Positions 44,276-52,860 of a DNA stretch of 64,000 nt are shown in pieces. Origin of the DNA: Heyndrickxia acidicola. GTDB taxonomy: Bacteria; Bacillota; Bacilli; Bacillales; Bacillaceae_C. How positions within the stretch are numbered: position 1 is the first letter of the stretch; every line of letters starts with the position of its first letter. Both the position numbers and the translations under genes were made by a program. The notes below the pieces were generated by a model that saw nothing but the letters and a program-made list of their open reading frames with translations, did no database searches and had not been told where the DNA came from. The stretch lies in assembly GCF_001636425.1 (NCBI RefSeq), contig NZ_KV440953.1, forward strand, positions 880,847 through 944,846. Direction: 5' to 3'.

Positions 44276-46030
44276 ATGAAAGCACTTCTAGTACTGGTGC
44301 TGGTATTTACTTATGGCTCTGTCAGCCTGGTGAACAAATGGGGTGAGGAATTGATAGATGGGATTGCAGACGTACCATTTACAATCATTATTACAGATCA
44401 AAAAAATATGATTATCTGGATGGGGATCCATCAAAAAGAACAAGGCGGTGTTTTTCATACGTTAAACATAGGTGATTCTTTGGAAGGTGCTTTTGATCGT
44501 TGGTCATCAAAAAGAAAAAATATGGTTTGTGCTTCTAAGGGAAGTGAAAAATACATTCTTCTTTGGAAGAAATGTTTTTATAATGAAGAACAAGCAAAAG
44601 CATACATGTTTGGCCCTGGAGAGGAATACTTTGAACTAGAAGCACGAGTGAAGGAACTGGATACAGCGAACCATGAGCTGGATGCCATTATCGAAAGTTC
44701 TTATGATGGAATCTATATCACGGATAAATACGGAAACACCCTAAAAACAAATTCCGCTATTGAAAGAATTACAGGAATTCCTAAGCATTATTATCTAGGA
44801 AAAAATATTGCCCATTTAATAAAAAGAGGGATTCTGCAGGAATCTGTCACTCAACATGTAATAGAGCAAAAAAGGACTGTTTCCTTAGTGCAGAAAAATT
44901 ACAATAATAAAGAAACTTTAATGACCGGAAGCCCCATTTTCGATGAAAAGGGTGAAATAGATAAAATTGTGACGAACATAAGAGACTTGACAGAGTTAAA
45001 TCAACTCAATGAAGAATTACAGAAAGCGATGTTGCTTAACAAGGAATATGAGAAGGAAATCAGCAGGCTCAAGTCCATTTCCTCTCTTGAGCCCGATATC
45101 ATTATTGAAAGTGAAAAGATGAGGGACCTTTACCAAATGACTCAGAGAATGGCTCGCTTTGATACCTCAATTCTTATACTGGGAGAAACCGGTGTGGGAA
45201 AAGACATACTAGCTAGATATATTTACCGTACAAGCTCCCGTTTTGAAAAAGGGCAATTTGTCAAGATCAATTGCGGCGCCATTCCTAAGGAACTGATTGA
45301 GTCTGAATTATTCGGGTATGAAGGCGGGGCATTTTCCGGTGCAAACCGGACTGGAAAGGCAGGGTTGTTTGAACTTGCCCATAAAGGTATTCTATTTTTG
45401 GACGAGATTGGAGAATTGCCTCTATCCGTACAGGTTAAGCTTCTCCGTGCTGTTCAGGACAAAGAGATTTTAAGAGTCGGTGGAACAAAAACAAAGAAAG
45501 TGGACGTAAGGATTGTTTCTGCAACCAATCGAAACCTAAAGGAAATGGTGAGAAAAGGAGAATTCCGAGAAGATCTTTATTATAGGCTCAGCGTTGTACC
45601 TGTATGTATTCCTCCTTTACGGGAAAGGAAAGATGATATTCTCCCGCTTGTTTACTTTTTATTAAATGCCTATAACCAAAAATATTATTTATCAAAAAAG
45701 CTTGATCAAAAATTGCATGACTTTCTCCTTCACTATGAATGGCCCGGGAATGTAAGGGAGCTGTCCAACCTTATGGAACGTATGCTCTTAACGGTCCCAA
45801 AAGACATATTAGGAATGGATGATTTACCAGATGATTATAAGTCATTCTGCAAATTGGCAGATGAACCCTCTCTTGATTTATCACTGAAGGAGATAGCAGA
45901 GCAGGCTGAAAAAAAAGCGCTGGAAAAAGCCTTGGTACACTATGGAACGACGTACGAAATAGCAAGAAAGCTTAAAACAAGTCAGGCTACCATTGTTCGA
46001 AAACTTCAAAAATACAAATTAACGGAATAA
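44276..46030 (+). CDS. sigma-54-dependent transcriptional activator (PAS, AAA+, HTH)
   Basis: This 584-residue bacterial enhancer-binding protein has an N-terminal sensory region, a PAS domain (about residues 135-240, IIESSYDGIYITDKYGNTLKTN) and a coiled-coil linker. The AAA+ domain has Walker A GETGVGKD (about 302), the sigma-54 contact loop as GAFSGA rather than GAFTGA, Walker B GILFLDEIGELP and the arginine-finger region FREDLYYRLSV. A Fis-type HTH closes it (TYEIARKLKTSQATIVRKL). No good RBS precedes the ATG, so the N-terminus is uncertain. Two sigma-54 promoters downstream are the obvious targets, and the inducer is probably an acid or its CoA ester. Confidence 0.88.
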   Translation: MKALLVLVLVFTYGSVSLVNKWGEELIDGIADVPFTIIITDQKNMIIWMGIHQKEQGGVFHTLNIGDSLEGAFDRWSSKRKNMVCASKGSEKYILLWKKCFYNEEQAKAYMFGPGEEYFELEARVKELDTANHELDAIIESSYDGIYITDKYGNTLKTNSAIERITGIPKHYYLGKNIAHLIKRGILQESVTQHVIEQKRTVSLVQKNYNNKETLMTGSPIFDEKGEIDKIVTNIRDLTELNQLNEELQKAMLLNKEYEKEISRLKSISSLEPDIIIESEKMRDLYQMTQRMARFDTSILILGETGVGKDILARYIYRTSSRFEKGQFVKINCGAIPKELIESELFGYEGGAFSGANRTGKAGLFELAHKGILFLDEIGELPLSVQVKLLRAVQDKEILRVGGTKTKKVDVRIVSATNRNLKEMVRKGEFREDLYYRLSVVPVCIPPLRERKDDILPLVYFLLNAYNQKYYLSKKLDQKLHDFLLHYEWPGNVRELSNLMERMLLTVPKDILGMDDLPDDYKSFCKLADEPSLDLSLKEIAEQAEKKALEKALVHYGTTYEIARKLKTSQATIVRKLQKYKLTE

Positions 46031-46066
46031 GTGTACCATTCTGTTTCTACTAGGAAATGTACACTT
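46029..46066 (+). promoter_or_regulatory. inverted repeat, candidate enhancer (UAS) site
   Basis: AAGTGTACCATT and AAATGTACACTT form an imperfect palindrome 43 bases upstream of the -24 box at 46109. Its position suits binding of the activator encoded just upstream, although it could also be a minor terminator arm. Confidence 0.45.
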
Positions 46067-46076
46067 TTATTATGTA

Positions 46077-46110
46077 AATCCGGGAATAACTTTGTTATTC
46101 CCGGATTTTG
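46077..46110 (+). terminator. terminator of the activator gene
   Basis: The perfect arms AATCCGGGAATAAC and GTTATTCCCGGATT enclose a three-base loop and are followed by TT. It abuts the sigma-54 promoter. Confidence 0.8.
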
Positions 46111-46124
46111 GTATACTTCTTGCT
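46109..46124 (+). promoter_or_regulatory. sigma-54 (-24/-12) promoter of the acyl-CoA ligase gene
   Basis: TGGTATACTTCTTGCT matches TGGCACRNNNYTTGCW with the invariant GG and GC ten bases apart. It sits 45 bases ahead of the ligase start. Confidence 0.8.
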
Positions 46125-46169
46125 TTTATTCTGTATGTAATGATTCTTTCTGCATGGAGGGTATATTAG

Positions 46170-47765
46170 ATGAAAAAACCTTGGCTAAAACACGTTGCAA
46201 AAGGAAATCCAACTGAAATTCATATTCCTGAAATGTCATTGAACCAGCTTTTTTGCCAATCATCGGAGAAGTATCATAACCATATAGCAGTGACCTTTTA
46301 TAATCGTACCTTTACGTACAGTGAACTGGCTGGCGCCATAAAAAAAATCGCAGTAGAGCTTTATAAGCTGGGAACGGACAAAGGAGACAAAGTAGCCATC
46401 ATGCTTCCGAACTGTCCGGAATATCCAATGATTTATTATGCGGCTTTAAGCCTGGGAGCTGTGATTGTTCAAATTAATCCAATGTACAAATCCTTAGAAT
46501 TGCTCCATGTCTTAAAGGATTCCCAAACAAAGATTTTGTTTGTTTTGGAGGATTTACTCCCTATTGTACAAGATATAGTCGGGGAAACCTTTATCTCAGA
46601 GATCATTCCGGTTTCTGCAGAAAATAAAAATAGATTCCAAAGAATGCTCAATGAGTCCGATGGATACGTTCCCAATGTGGAAATAAATCCAAAAGAGGAT
46701 GTTGCTGTACTTCAATACACAGGTGGAACGACGGGGAGGGCAAAAGGGGCAATGCTGACACATTATAACCTTGTTGCCAATACTCTGCAATGTGTTTCCA
46801 CTTCTCTCATAAAAACTCGTTTAGGGGAAGAAAGAGTATTGTCCATATCTCCATTGTTCCATGTTTACGGGATGACAAGCGCAATGAATTGTACCTTTTA
46901 TACAGGAGGAAATTTAATTCTTGTTCCCAGATTCCAGGTTGACGAGGTAGTGAATCTTATAGAAAAGACCAAGCCAACATCCTTTCCTGGTGTGCCGACC
47001 ATGTATATTGCTCTTTTGAATTATTATCATACTCATCCGTTTGACCTTAGCTGCTTTACCACATGTACAAGCGGTTCTGCTCCTTTGCCTGTTGAAGTAA
47101 TCAATCGTTTTAATGAAATTAGCGGCACCTCAGTGGCAGAGGGCTACGGACTATCTGAAGCTTCGCCGGTGACACACCGGAATCCCGTAGCTGGACTTCA
47201 AAAACGCGGCAGCATCGGCATTCCATTGCCAAATACTGATGCCAAAATAGTGGATATTGCTACTGGCACAGTGGAGCTTCCATCTGGAGAGGTAGGAGAG
47301 TTAGTAATCAACGGACCCCAGATTATGAAAGGATATTGGCAAATGCCGCATGAAACAGCCCGCACGATACGAGATGGCTGGCTGTTTACTGGAGATTTGG
47401 CCATTATGGATACAGATGGTTTTTTCTATATTGTAGGAAGAAAAAAAGAAATGATTTTGGCGAGCGGTTACAATGTTTATCCAATTGAGGTGGAGGATAT
47501 TTTATACAGCCACCCCAATGTATTGGAAGCCGCAGTTATTGGAATACCAGATGAATACAGAGGAGAAACAGTAAAGGCATTTGTTGTTTTAAGAGAAGTT
47601 AATAAAGCTTATGAGGAGGAGCTTATTCAGTTTTGCCGTCATCGGCTTTCGGCATATAAGGTTCCAAACTCCATAGACTTTGTAGATGAACTGCCAAAAA
47701 CAGCTGTAGGAAAAATACTTAAAAGAAAGTTAAAAGAGTTATATTCTCCCGAAAACAGAAATTAA
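46170..47765 (+). CDS. acyl-CoA synthetase (AMP-forming, long/medium-chain type)
   Basis: This 531-residue ANL-superfamily ligase activates a carboxylic acid to its CoA ester through an acyl-AMP. The P-loop is QYTGGTTGRAKGAMLTH (about residues 180-196). A5-type EGYGLSEASPVTH, the hinge TGDLAIMDTDGFFYIVGRKKEMI and the C-terminal catalytic Lys in PKTAVGKILKR are all present. GGAGGG precedes the ATG. Its own sigma-54 promoter and position next to the activator make it the entry enzyme of the pathway encoded downstream. Chain length or branching of the substrate cannot be read from sequence. Confidence 0.88.
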   Translation: MKKPWLKHVAKGNPTEIHIPEMSLNQLFCQSSEKYHNHIAVTFYNRTFTYSELAGAIKKIAVELYKLGTDKGDKVAIMLPNCPEYPMIYYAALSLGAVIVQINPMYKSLELLHVLKDSQTKILFVLEDLLPIVQDIVGETFISEIIPVSAENKNRFQRMLNESDGYVPNVEINPKEDVAVLQYTGGTTGRAKGAMLTHYNLVANTLQCVSTSLIKTRLGEERVLSISPLFHVYGMTSAMNCTFYTGGNLILVPRFQVDEVVNLIEKTKPTSFPGVPTMYIALLNYYHTHPFDLSCFTTCTSGSAPLPVEVINRFNEISGTSVAEGYGLSEASPVTHRNPVAGLQKRGSIGIPLPNTDAKIVDIATGTVELPSGEVGELVINGPQIMKGYWQMPHETARTIRDGWLFTGDLAIMDTDGFFYIVGRKKEMILASGYNVYPIEVEDILYSHPNVLEAAVIGIPDEYRGETVKAFVVLREVNKAYEEELIQFCRHRLSAYKVPNSIDFVDELPKTAVGKILKRKLKELYSPENRN

Positions 47766-47774
47766 ACAAAGTTG

Positions 47775-47807
47775 ATACAAAAATGAATCCCTAATTCACT
47801 TTTGTAT
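47775..47807 (+). promoter_or_regulatory. inverted repeat between the ligase and thiolase genes
   Basis: ATACAAAAATGAAT pairs with ATTCACTTTTGTAT at 13 of 14 positions. No T run follows, so an activator site about 96 bases upstream of the second sigma-54 promoter is possible. It could also be a weak terminator. Confidence 0.45.
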
Positions 47808-47902
47808 TAAGGTTTCACTGCGGGCTGGATTACTTTTGATTCAAATATGTATTTTTTTGAGTCCAATTAATAAAAACGTCTTACTTTTCGTTCCCAATTT
47901 TT

Positions 47903-47918
47903 TGGCATGAAACTTGCA
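47903..47918 (+). promoter_or_regulatory. sigma-54 (-24/-12) promoter of the thiolase operon
   Basis: TGGCATGAAACTTGCA matches the TGGCACRNNNYTTGCW consensus at all but one defined position. It lies 51 bases before the thiolase start. Confidence 0.88.
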
Positions 47919-47968
47919 AGGAATAAGAATGGGAAACTACGTGTTTCATAGAAAGGAAGTGTTTACGG

Positions 47969-49135
47969 TTGACGGAAGCCGTTATCGTATCTGCAGTAAG
48001 GACGCCGATTGCTAAAAAAGGGGGGGCATTATCTGCACTGCATCCATCCGTTTTCGGTGCTATTGTGTTAAAGGAATCAATAAAACGGGCTGGATTAAAG
48101 GGGAAGGAAATAGATGATGTCATTTTTGGAAATTGCTTATCGGGCGGAGGGAATATTGCTCGTTTAACCCTTTTGGAAGCGGGTTTGCCATATACTATTC
48201 CAGGTATCACAATCGATCGTCAATGCGGATCCGGGATTAATAGCGTTGCCCTGGCTGCACAAGCCATAATAGCTGGTCATGCATCCGTAGTAGCGGCAGG
48301 GGGGACAGAAAGCATGTCGAGAAGCCCATATCTGCTGGCTCCCCAGGAAAAAGCATATGATCGCTTTCCGCCAAAATTCGTTAAAAGGCAGCTTTCTCCA
48401 GAATTTATCGGAGATCCTCCCATGGGAATCACAGCTGAAAATCTGGTAGATAAGTATGGAATTTCAAGAGAAGAACAGGATTTATTTGCGCTTCGCAGCC
48501 AGCATAAAATGGCAGCAGCAATGGAGAGTAATCTTTTTGAGGAACAGATTGTCCCAATTCCCATCCAAACCAAAAAGGGGAACGAGCTTTTTTCAAGGGA
48601 TGAGCATCCGCGCCCCCACGTATCCATGGAAAGCCTTGCACAGCTGACGCCTGCCTTTAAAGATGGAGGAAGTGTAACAGCCGGTAATTCTTCAGGAATA
48701 AATGATGGAGCAGCAGCTCTTGTTTTAATGTCAAGAGAGGAAGCAATCAAGAGAGATTTGGAGCCGCTTGTTTATATTACTGATTGGGCCATTGCGGGTG
48801 TTGATCCGAATCTAATGGGCATCGGACCTGTACCTGCCGTTGAAAAGCTTTTAAAACAGTCTGGCAGTACGCTTAATGATTTTGATCTTATTGAAATAAA
48901 TGAAGCCTTTGCGGTACAGGTATTGGCATGTACCCGTGAATTATCCCTTGATATGGATAAAGTTAATGTAAACGGGGGTGCCATAGCCCACGGACATCCA
49001 ATTGCCGCAACCGGTGCCATGCTTGTAACAAAGCTTGCCTATGAAATGAAACGGAGAAAAGTAAGAAAAGGACTTGTTACAGCTTGTATTGGCGGTGGCC
49101 AGGGAATCGCACTAGCTCTTGAAAGAAGAGCGTAA
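47969..49135 (+). CDS. acetyl-CoA C-acyltransferase (thiolase)
   Basis: This 388-residue thiolase cleaves 3-oxoacyl-CoA. The nucleophilic Cys is in IDRQCGSGINSV (about residue 88). INEAFAVQ, NGGAIAHGHPIAATGA (His) and TACIGGGQGIAL (second Cys) complete the active site. It starts at TTG 47969 behind GAAAGGAAGTG. It is the first gene of the sigma-54-driven operon, and its products are expected to be acetyl-CoA (or propionyl-CoA) and a shortened acyl-CoA. Confidence 0.93.
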   Translation: MTEAVIVSAVRTPIAKKGGALSALHPSVFGAIVLKESIKRAGLKGKEIDDVIFGNCLSGGGNIARLTLLEAGLPYTIPGITIDRQCGSGINSVALAAQAIIAGHASVVAAGGTESMSRSPYLLAPQEKAYDRFPPKFVKRQLSPEFIGDPPMGITAENLVDKYGISREEQDLFALRSQHKMAAAMESNLFEEQIVPIPIQTKKGNELFSRDEHPRPHVSMESLAQLTPAFKDGGSVTAGNSSGINDGAAALVLMSREEAIKRDLEPLVYITDWAIAGVDPNLMGIGPVPAVEKLLKQSGSTLNDFDLIEINEAFAVQVLACTRELSLDMDKVNVNGGAIAHGHPIAATGAMLVTKLAYEMKRRKVRKGLVTACIGGGQGIALALERRA

Positions 49136-49164
49136 TCCAGGTTTACAGGAAAGGAAATGAGAAA

Positions 49165-50316
49165 ATGGATTTTCAGCTGGATGAGGACATTAAAGTATTA
49201 AAAAATAATATTAAGGAATTTGTGAAGAATGAAGTTGAACCGTATGCGAGGCAAATTGAAGAAGAAAATGATATTCCCATTGAACTTATTGAAAAAACAA
49301 GAGAAATGGGGTTGTTTAGCTTAAGTATCCCGGAAGAATATGGCGGTCTGGGAATTGGCATGGTCGGGAAATGTGCATTGTATGAAGAAATCGGTAAAAC
49401 ACATAACGGATATACTACCTTGATTGGGGCACATACGGGAATCGGTTCAGTCGGGATTGTAGAAATGGGGACAGAAGCCCAAAAAAGAAAATATCTGCCT
49501 GATATGGCTAGCGGCAAACGCTTGGGTGCCTTTGCGCTTACCGAACCACAGGCAGGTTCACATGCTACAAATCTTAAAACGACCGCAGTGAAAAAGGGGA
49601 ACAAATATATCCTAAATGGAACGAAACATTACATTACCAACGCAACGGTCGCAGATATTTTTACCGTAATGGCTGTAACAGATCCTCAAAAGGGAGCAAA
49701 AGGAATCACTTCATTTATAGTAGAGAAAGGCTTCCCGGGATTTAAAGTGGGAAAAGAAGAAAGGAAAATGGGACTTAGAGGCTCACATTCAGCCGAATGC
49801 ATTTTCACTAATTGTGAGGTTCCAGAAGAAAATATACTGGGTGAAGTTGGCCAGGGCTATGTAAATGCCCTTAAAATTCTGGCTAATGGAAGAGCAGGGC
49901 TGGCAGCAAGAAATCTGGGCTCCTCTCAAAAACTGCTAGATATGTGCATGGATTATGTACAAGAACGGGAGCAATTTCATGTTCCAATTATTGAACACCA
50001 GGCCATTGCCCACATGCTTGCTGAAATGGCATTGGACATTGAAGCATTAAGGTCTTTCACATACCGTGTAGCCTGGATGGTTGACAAAAGAGAAAATGTC
50101 GTCAAAGAAGCTGCCATGTTGAAGCTTTTTGGGTCTGAGGTGTATAACAGGGTTGCAGATAAGGCTGTACAAATTCACGGCGGCCTGGGCTACATCATGG
50201 ACTATCCAATTGAAAGGTTTTACCGAGATGCCAGAATTACACGAATCTATGAAGGAACCTCTGAAATTCAAAAAAATATTATTGCCGCCCAATTAAAAAA
50301 AGAATACAGCAAGTAG
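49165..50316 (+). CDS. acyl-CoA dehydrogenase, first copy
   Basis: This 383-residue FAD-dependent acyl-CoA dehydrogenase forms 2-enoyl-CoA. Family segments are ALTEPQAGSHATNLKT, GTKHYITNA, RKMGLRGSHSAECIFTNCEVP and QIHGGLGYIMDYPIERFYRDARI. The C-terminal RIYEGTSEIQ has the usual catalytic Glu. It lies 29 bases after the thiolase gene. It is similar to but distinct from the next gene product, and the two could form a heteromer or handle different chain lengths. Confidence 0.93.
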   Translation: MDFQLDEDIKVLKNNIKEFVKNEVEPYARQIEEENDIPIELIEKTREMGLFSLSIPEEYGGLGIGMVGKCALYEEIGKTHNGYTTLIGAHTGIGSVGIVEMGTEAQKRKYLPDMASGKRLGAFALTEPQAGSHATNLKTTAVKKGNKYILNGTKHYITNATVADIFTVMAVTDPQKGAKGITSFIVEKGFPGFKVGKEERKMGLRGSHSAECIFTNCEVPEENILGEVGQGYVNALKILANGRAGLAARNLGSSQKLLDMCMDYVQEREQFHVPIIEHQAIAHMLAEMALDIEALRSFTYRVAWMVDKRENVVKEAAMLKLFGSEVYNRVADKAVQIHGGLGYIMDYPIERFYRDARITRIYEGTSEIQKNIIAAQLKKEYSK

Positions 50317-50415
50317 AGGGAAAATACTCTATTAATAGAATTATATACAGTGGAGAATCGAGAGAAATAGATAAAAGCCGCTTTGAACTTAAATTGATGG
50401 AACGGAGTGAAGGAC

Positions 50416-51591
50416 ATGTATCTGCGCTTAACCGATGAACAAAAGATGGTTCAAAAAACGATTCGCCGTTTTGTAGAAAAAGAATTGATGCCGCTTGAAA
50501 ACGAAGTCCTCCGCAATGAAAGAGAAGGAAAACCGAGTCTCCCAGCCGAAAAAATGAAGGAGCTTCAGCTGAAGGCAAAGGAAGCGGGTTTTTGGGGGAT
50601 TAATACACCTGCGAAGTATGGAGGAGCTGAGCTTGGTCAAATGATGATGGCCATTGTGCTTATGGAAGTCTCCAAAACATTCGTTCCCTTTACCTTTGGC
50701 GGTTCTGCGGACAACATTTTATATTACGGAAACGAAGAACAAAAGCAAAAATATTTGCTGTCTACTATTAACGGGGAGAAAAAATCCTGTTTTGCCATGA
50801 CGGAGCCCAGTGCTGGATCAGATACCAGAAATATTAAAATGACTGCTGTAAAAGATGGGGACGAATGGATATTAAATGGTGAAAAAACTTTTATAACAGG
50901 CGGTAATGAAGCTGACTTTGTCATGGTCATCGCCATAACAGACAAAGAAAAACATGAAGCTACAGGCCGTGATGGTGTGACATGCTTTATTGTAGACAGG
51001 GATATGGGCTGGAAATCAGAATATATTCATACGATGGGTGAATGGGGTCCTGCGTCATTAATTTTTGATAATGTTCGTGTTCCTGAAAAAAATATTTTGG
51101 GCGAAGTCGGCGGAGGGTATAAACTCGGGCTAGAATGGATTGGGTTTGCCCGGTGGGTAGTAGGCGCACGTGCTGTTGGAGCTGCCGAAAGATTGCTGCA
51201 AATGGCCATAGATTATTCGAAAGAACGTGAAACCTTCGGGCGTCCAATTGCAGATAGACAGGCAATACAGTGGCAGATTGCCGATTCAGCCGTTGAAATA
51301 GAAGCAGCTAAATGGCTTGTTTTAAATGCTGCTTTTACACTTGATCATGGCGAGGATAACCGCCATCTTGCCTCTATGGCCAAGCTGTACGGAGCTAATA
51401 TGGGAAACAAAGTGGTGGACAGAGTACTTCAAATTCACGGCGGCATGGGCTATACAAGAGAACTTCCAATCGAACGCTGGTACCGCGAAGCAAGACTTTG
51501 GAGAATTTATGATGGTACCGATGAAATTCAGCGATTAATTATTTCAAGAAATCTTCTTAAAGGCCATGTAAAGATTGGACAATATATATAA
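50416..51591 (+). CDS. acyl-CoA dehydrogenase, second copy
   Basis: This 391-residue acyl-CoA dehydrogenase paralog has AMTEPSAGSDTRNIKM, GEKTFITGG and QIHGGMGYTRELPIERWYREARLW. The C-terminal motif is RIYDGTDEIQ, with Asp where the first copy has the catalytic Glu. In-frame GTG 50407 overlaps the CGGAGTG motif, so ATG 50416 is the likely start. The Asp variant occurs in other active dehydrogenases, so activity is not excluded. Confidence 0.92.
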   Translation: MYLRLTDEQKMVQKTIRRFVEKELMPLENEVLRNEREGKPSLPAEKMKELQLKAKEAGFWGINTPAKYGGAELGQMMMAIVLMEVSKTFVPFTFGGSADNILYYGNEEQKQKYLLSTINGEKKSCFAMTEPSAGSDTRNIKMTAVKDGDEWILNGEKTFITGGNEADFVMVIAITDKEKHEATGRDGVTCFIVDRDMGWKSEYIHTMGEWGPASLIFDNVRVPEKNILGEVGGGYKLGLEWIGFARWVVGARAVGAAERLLQMAIDYSKERETFGRPIADRQAIQWQIADSAVEIEAAKWLVLNAAFTLDHGEDNRHLASMAKLYGANMGNKVVDRVLQIHGGMGYTRELPIERWYREARLWRIYDGTDEIQRLIISRNLLKGHVKIGQYI

Positions 51592-51627
51592 ATAGAAGAA
51601 TAGATTACAGAAAGAGGAGGAGACAAA

Positions 51628-52392
51628 ATGACATTACGATTTGAGGGAAGAACAGCATTTGTTACTGGGGGAAGCAGAGGAATTGGCAGAGCGATTGTGG
51701 AGCAGTTCGCTGAGGAAGGAGCAAAGGTAGCCATTATCGATGTCAATGAGGAGGCACTAAGCCAAACGGCTCATGAATTACGCGAAAAGGGATATGCCAT
51801 TTATACAAAAGCAGCAAATGTCACTGTGGCCGAGGAAGTGGAAAATGCCATGGAAGAAGTAGTCTCAAGCTTTGGTTCACTTGATATTCTTGTCAATAAT
51901 GCTGGGGTAATACGGGATAATCTGCTCTTTAAAATGACAGACAGCGACTGGCAAACGGTTATGGATGTCCATTTAAAAGGCTCATTTAATGCTGCTCGGG
52001 CCGCCCAAAAGCACATGGTTAATAATAAGTATGGTCGAATTATTAATATATCTTCTACCTCAGCACTTGGTAATCGCGGACAGGCTAACTATGCCGCAGC
52101 GAAAGCAGGCTTACAGGGCTTTACTAAGACGCTTGCTATTGAGCTTGGAAAATACGGAATAACGGCCAATTCGGTTGCTCCTGGATTTATTGAAACAGAG
52201 ATGACAAGGGATACGGCAAAAAGGATTGGCATTTCATTCGAAGACTTAATTCAGGTAAGTGTAGCTCAAATTCCTGTTGGCAGAAGCGGAAAACCAGCTG
52301 ATATCGCAAATGCTGTTACATTTTTCGCCGATGAAAAATCTTCTTTCGTAAATGGGCAAGTAATGTATGTAGCCGGGGGGCCAAAAAACTGA
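51628..52392 (+). CDS. SDR family dehydrogenase (FabG-like)
   Basis: This 254-residue short-chain dehydrogenase has the cofactor motif TGGSRGIG (residues 9-16), NNAGVIRDN, and the Ser-Tyr-Lys triad in ISSTSALGNRGQANYAAAKAG. The C-terminus has PGFIETEM and GQVMYVAGG. AGGAGG precedes the ATG. In this operon it should oxidise a 3-hydroxyacyl-CoA in place of FadB. With the MaoC hydratase next door, the (R)-3-hydroxy intermediate is expected, which is inferred from family stereochemistry. Confidence 0.9.
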   Translation: MTLRFEGRTAFVTGGSRGIGRAIVEQFAEEGAKVAIIDVNEEALSQTAHELREKGYAIYTKAANVTVAEEVENAMEEVVSSFGSLDILVNNAGVIRDNLLFKMTDSDWQTVMDVHLKGSFNAARAAQKHMVNNKYGRIINISSTSALGNRGQANYAAAKAGLQGFTKTLAIELGKYGITANSVAPGFIETEMTRDTAKRIGISFEDLIQVSVAQIPVGRSGKPADIANAVTFFADEKSSFVNGQVMYVAGGPKN

Positions 52393-52410
52393 TTAAAAGG
52401 AGGGATAAAA

Positions 52411-52860
52411 ATGTTTTCTGAAGTAATTGGTAAGCGCTCACAAAAAATGAAATGTATAGTGGAACGCGGGGCTGTCAAAAAGTTTGCAGAATCTATCGGA
52501 GATGTACATCCTATTTATATTGATGAAGAAGCAGGCATCAAATCCAGATATGGTCGAAATATTGCCCCTCCTACTTTTCCTCGTGTCTTTGATTACGGTA
52601 TAATCGAAGACTTATCTTTGCCGGAAAAAGGACTCATTCATGGAGAGCAAACCTTTCACTATGAAAGGCCGCTCTATGTGGGGGAAGAAATCTATTGTTT
52701 TCAGGAAGTTAAAAAGTATTATGAGAGAAAAGGAAAGCAGGGCTATATGGGTTTTCTTGTGATAAAAAGATATGGTGAAACGCCAAAGGGTGAATTGATA
52801 TTCACAGACGAACAGGTTGTCATTATTAATGAAGCGGTTCGAAAGGTGATGAGTGTATGA
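52411..52860 (+). CDS. MaoC-like dehydratase subunit lacking the catalytic His (HadA-like)
   Basis: This 149-residue hot-dog-fold protein is of the N-terminal MaoC dehydratase type. Its segment at about residues 30-42, IGDVHPIYIDEEAG, lines up with the hydratase-2 motif but has Tyr where the catalytic His is expected. It continues with APPTFPRVFDY and EQTFHYERPLYVGEEI. It overlaps the next gene by 4 bases (ATGA), which implies equimolar synthesis. By analogy with mycobacterial HadA and ChsH subunits it probably shapes the acyl-binding tunnel. Confidence 0.85.
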   Translation: MFSEVIGKRSQKMKCIVERGAVKKFAESIGDVHPIYIDEEAGIKSRYGRNIAPPTFPRVFDYGIIEDLSLPEKGLIHGEQTFHYERPLYVGEEIYCFQEVKKYYERKGKQGYMGFLVIKRYGETPKGELIFTDEQVVIINEAVRKVMSV

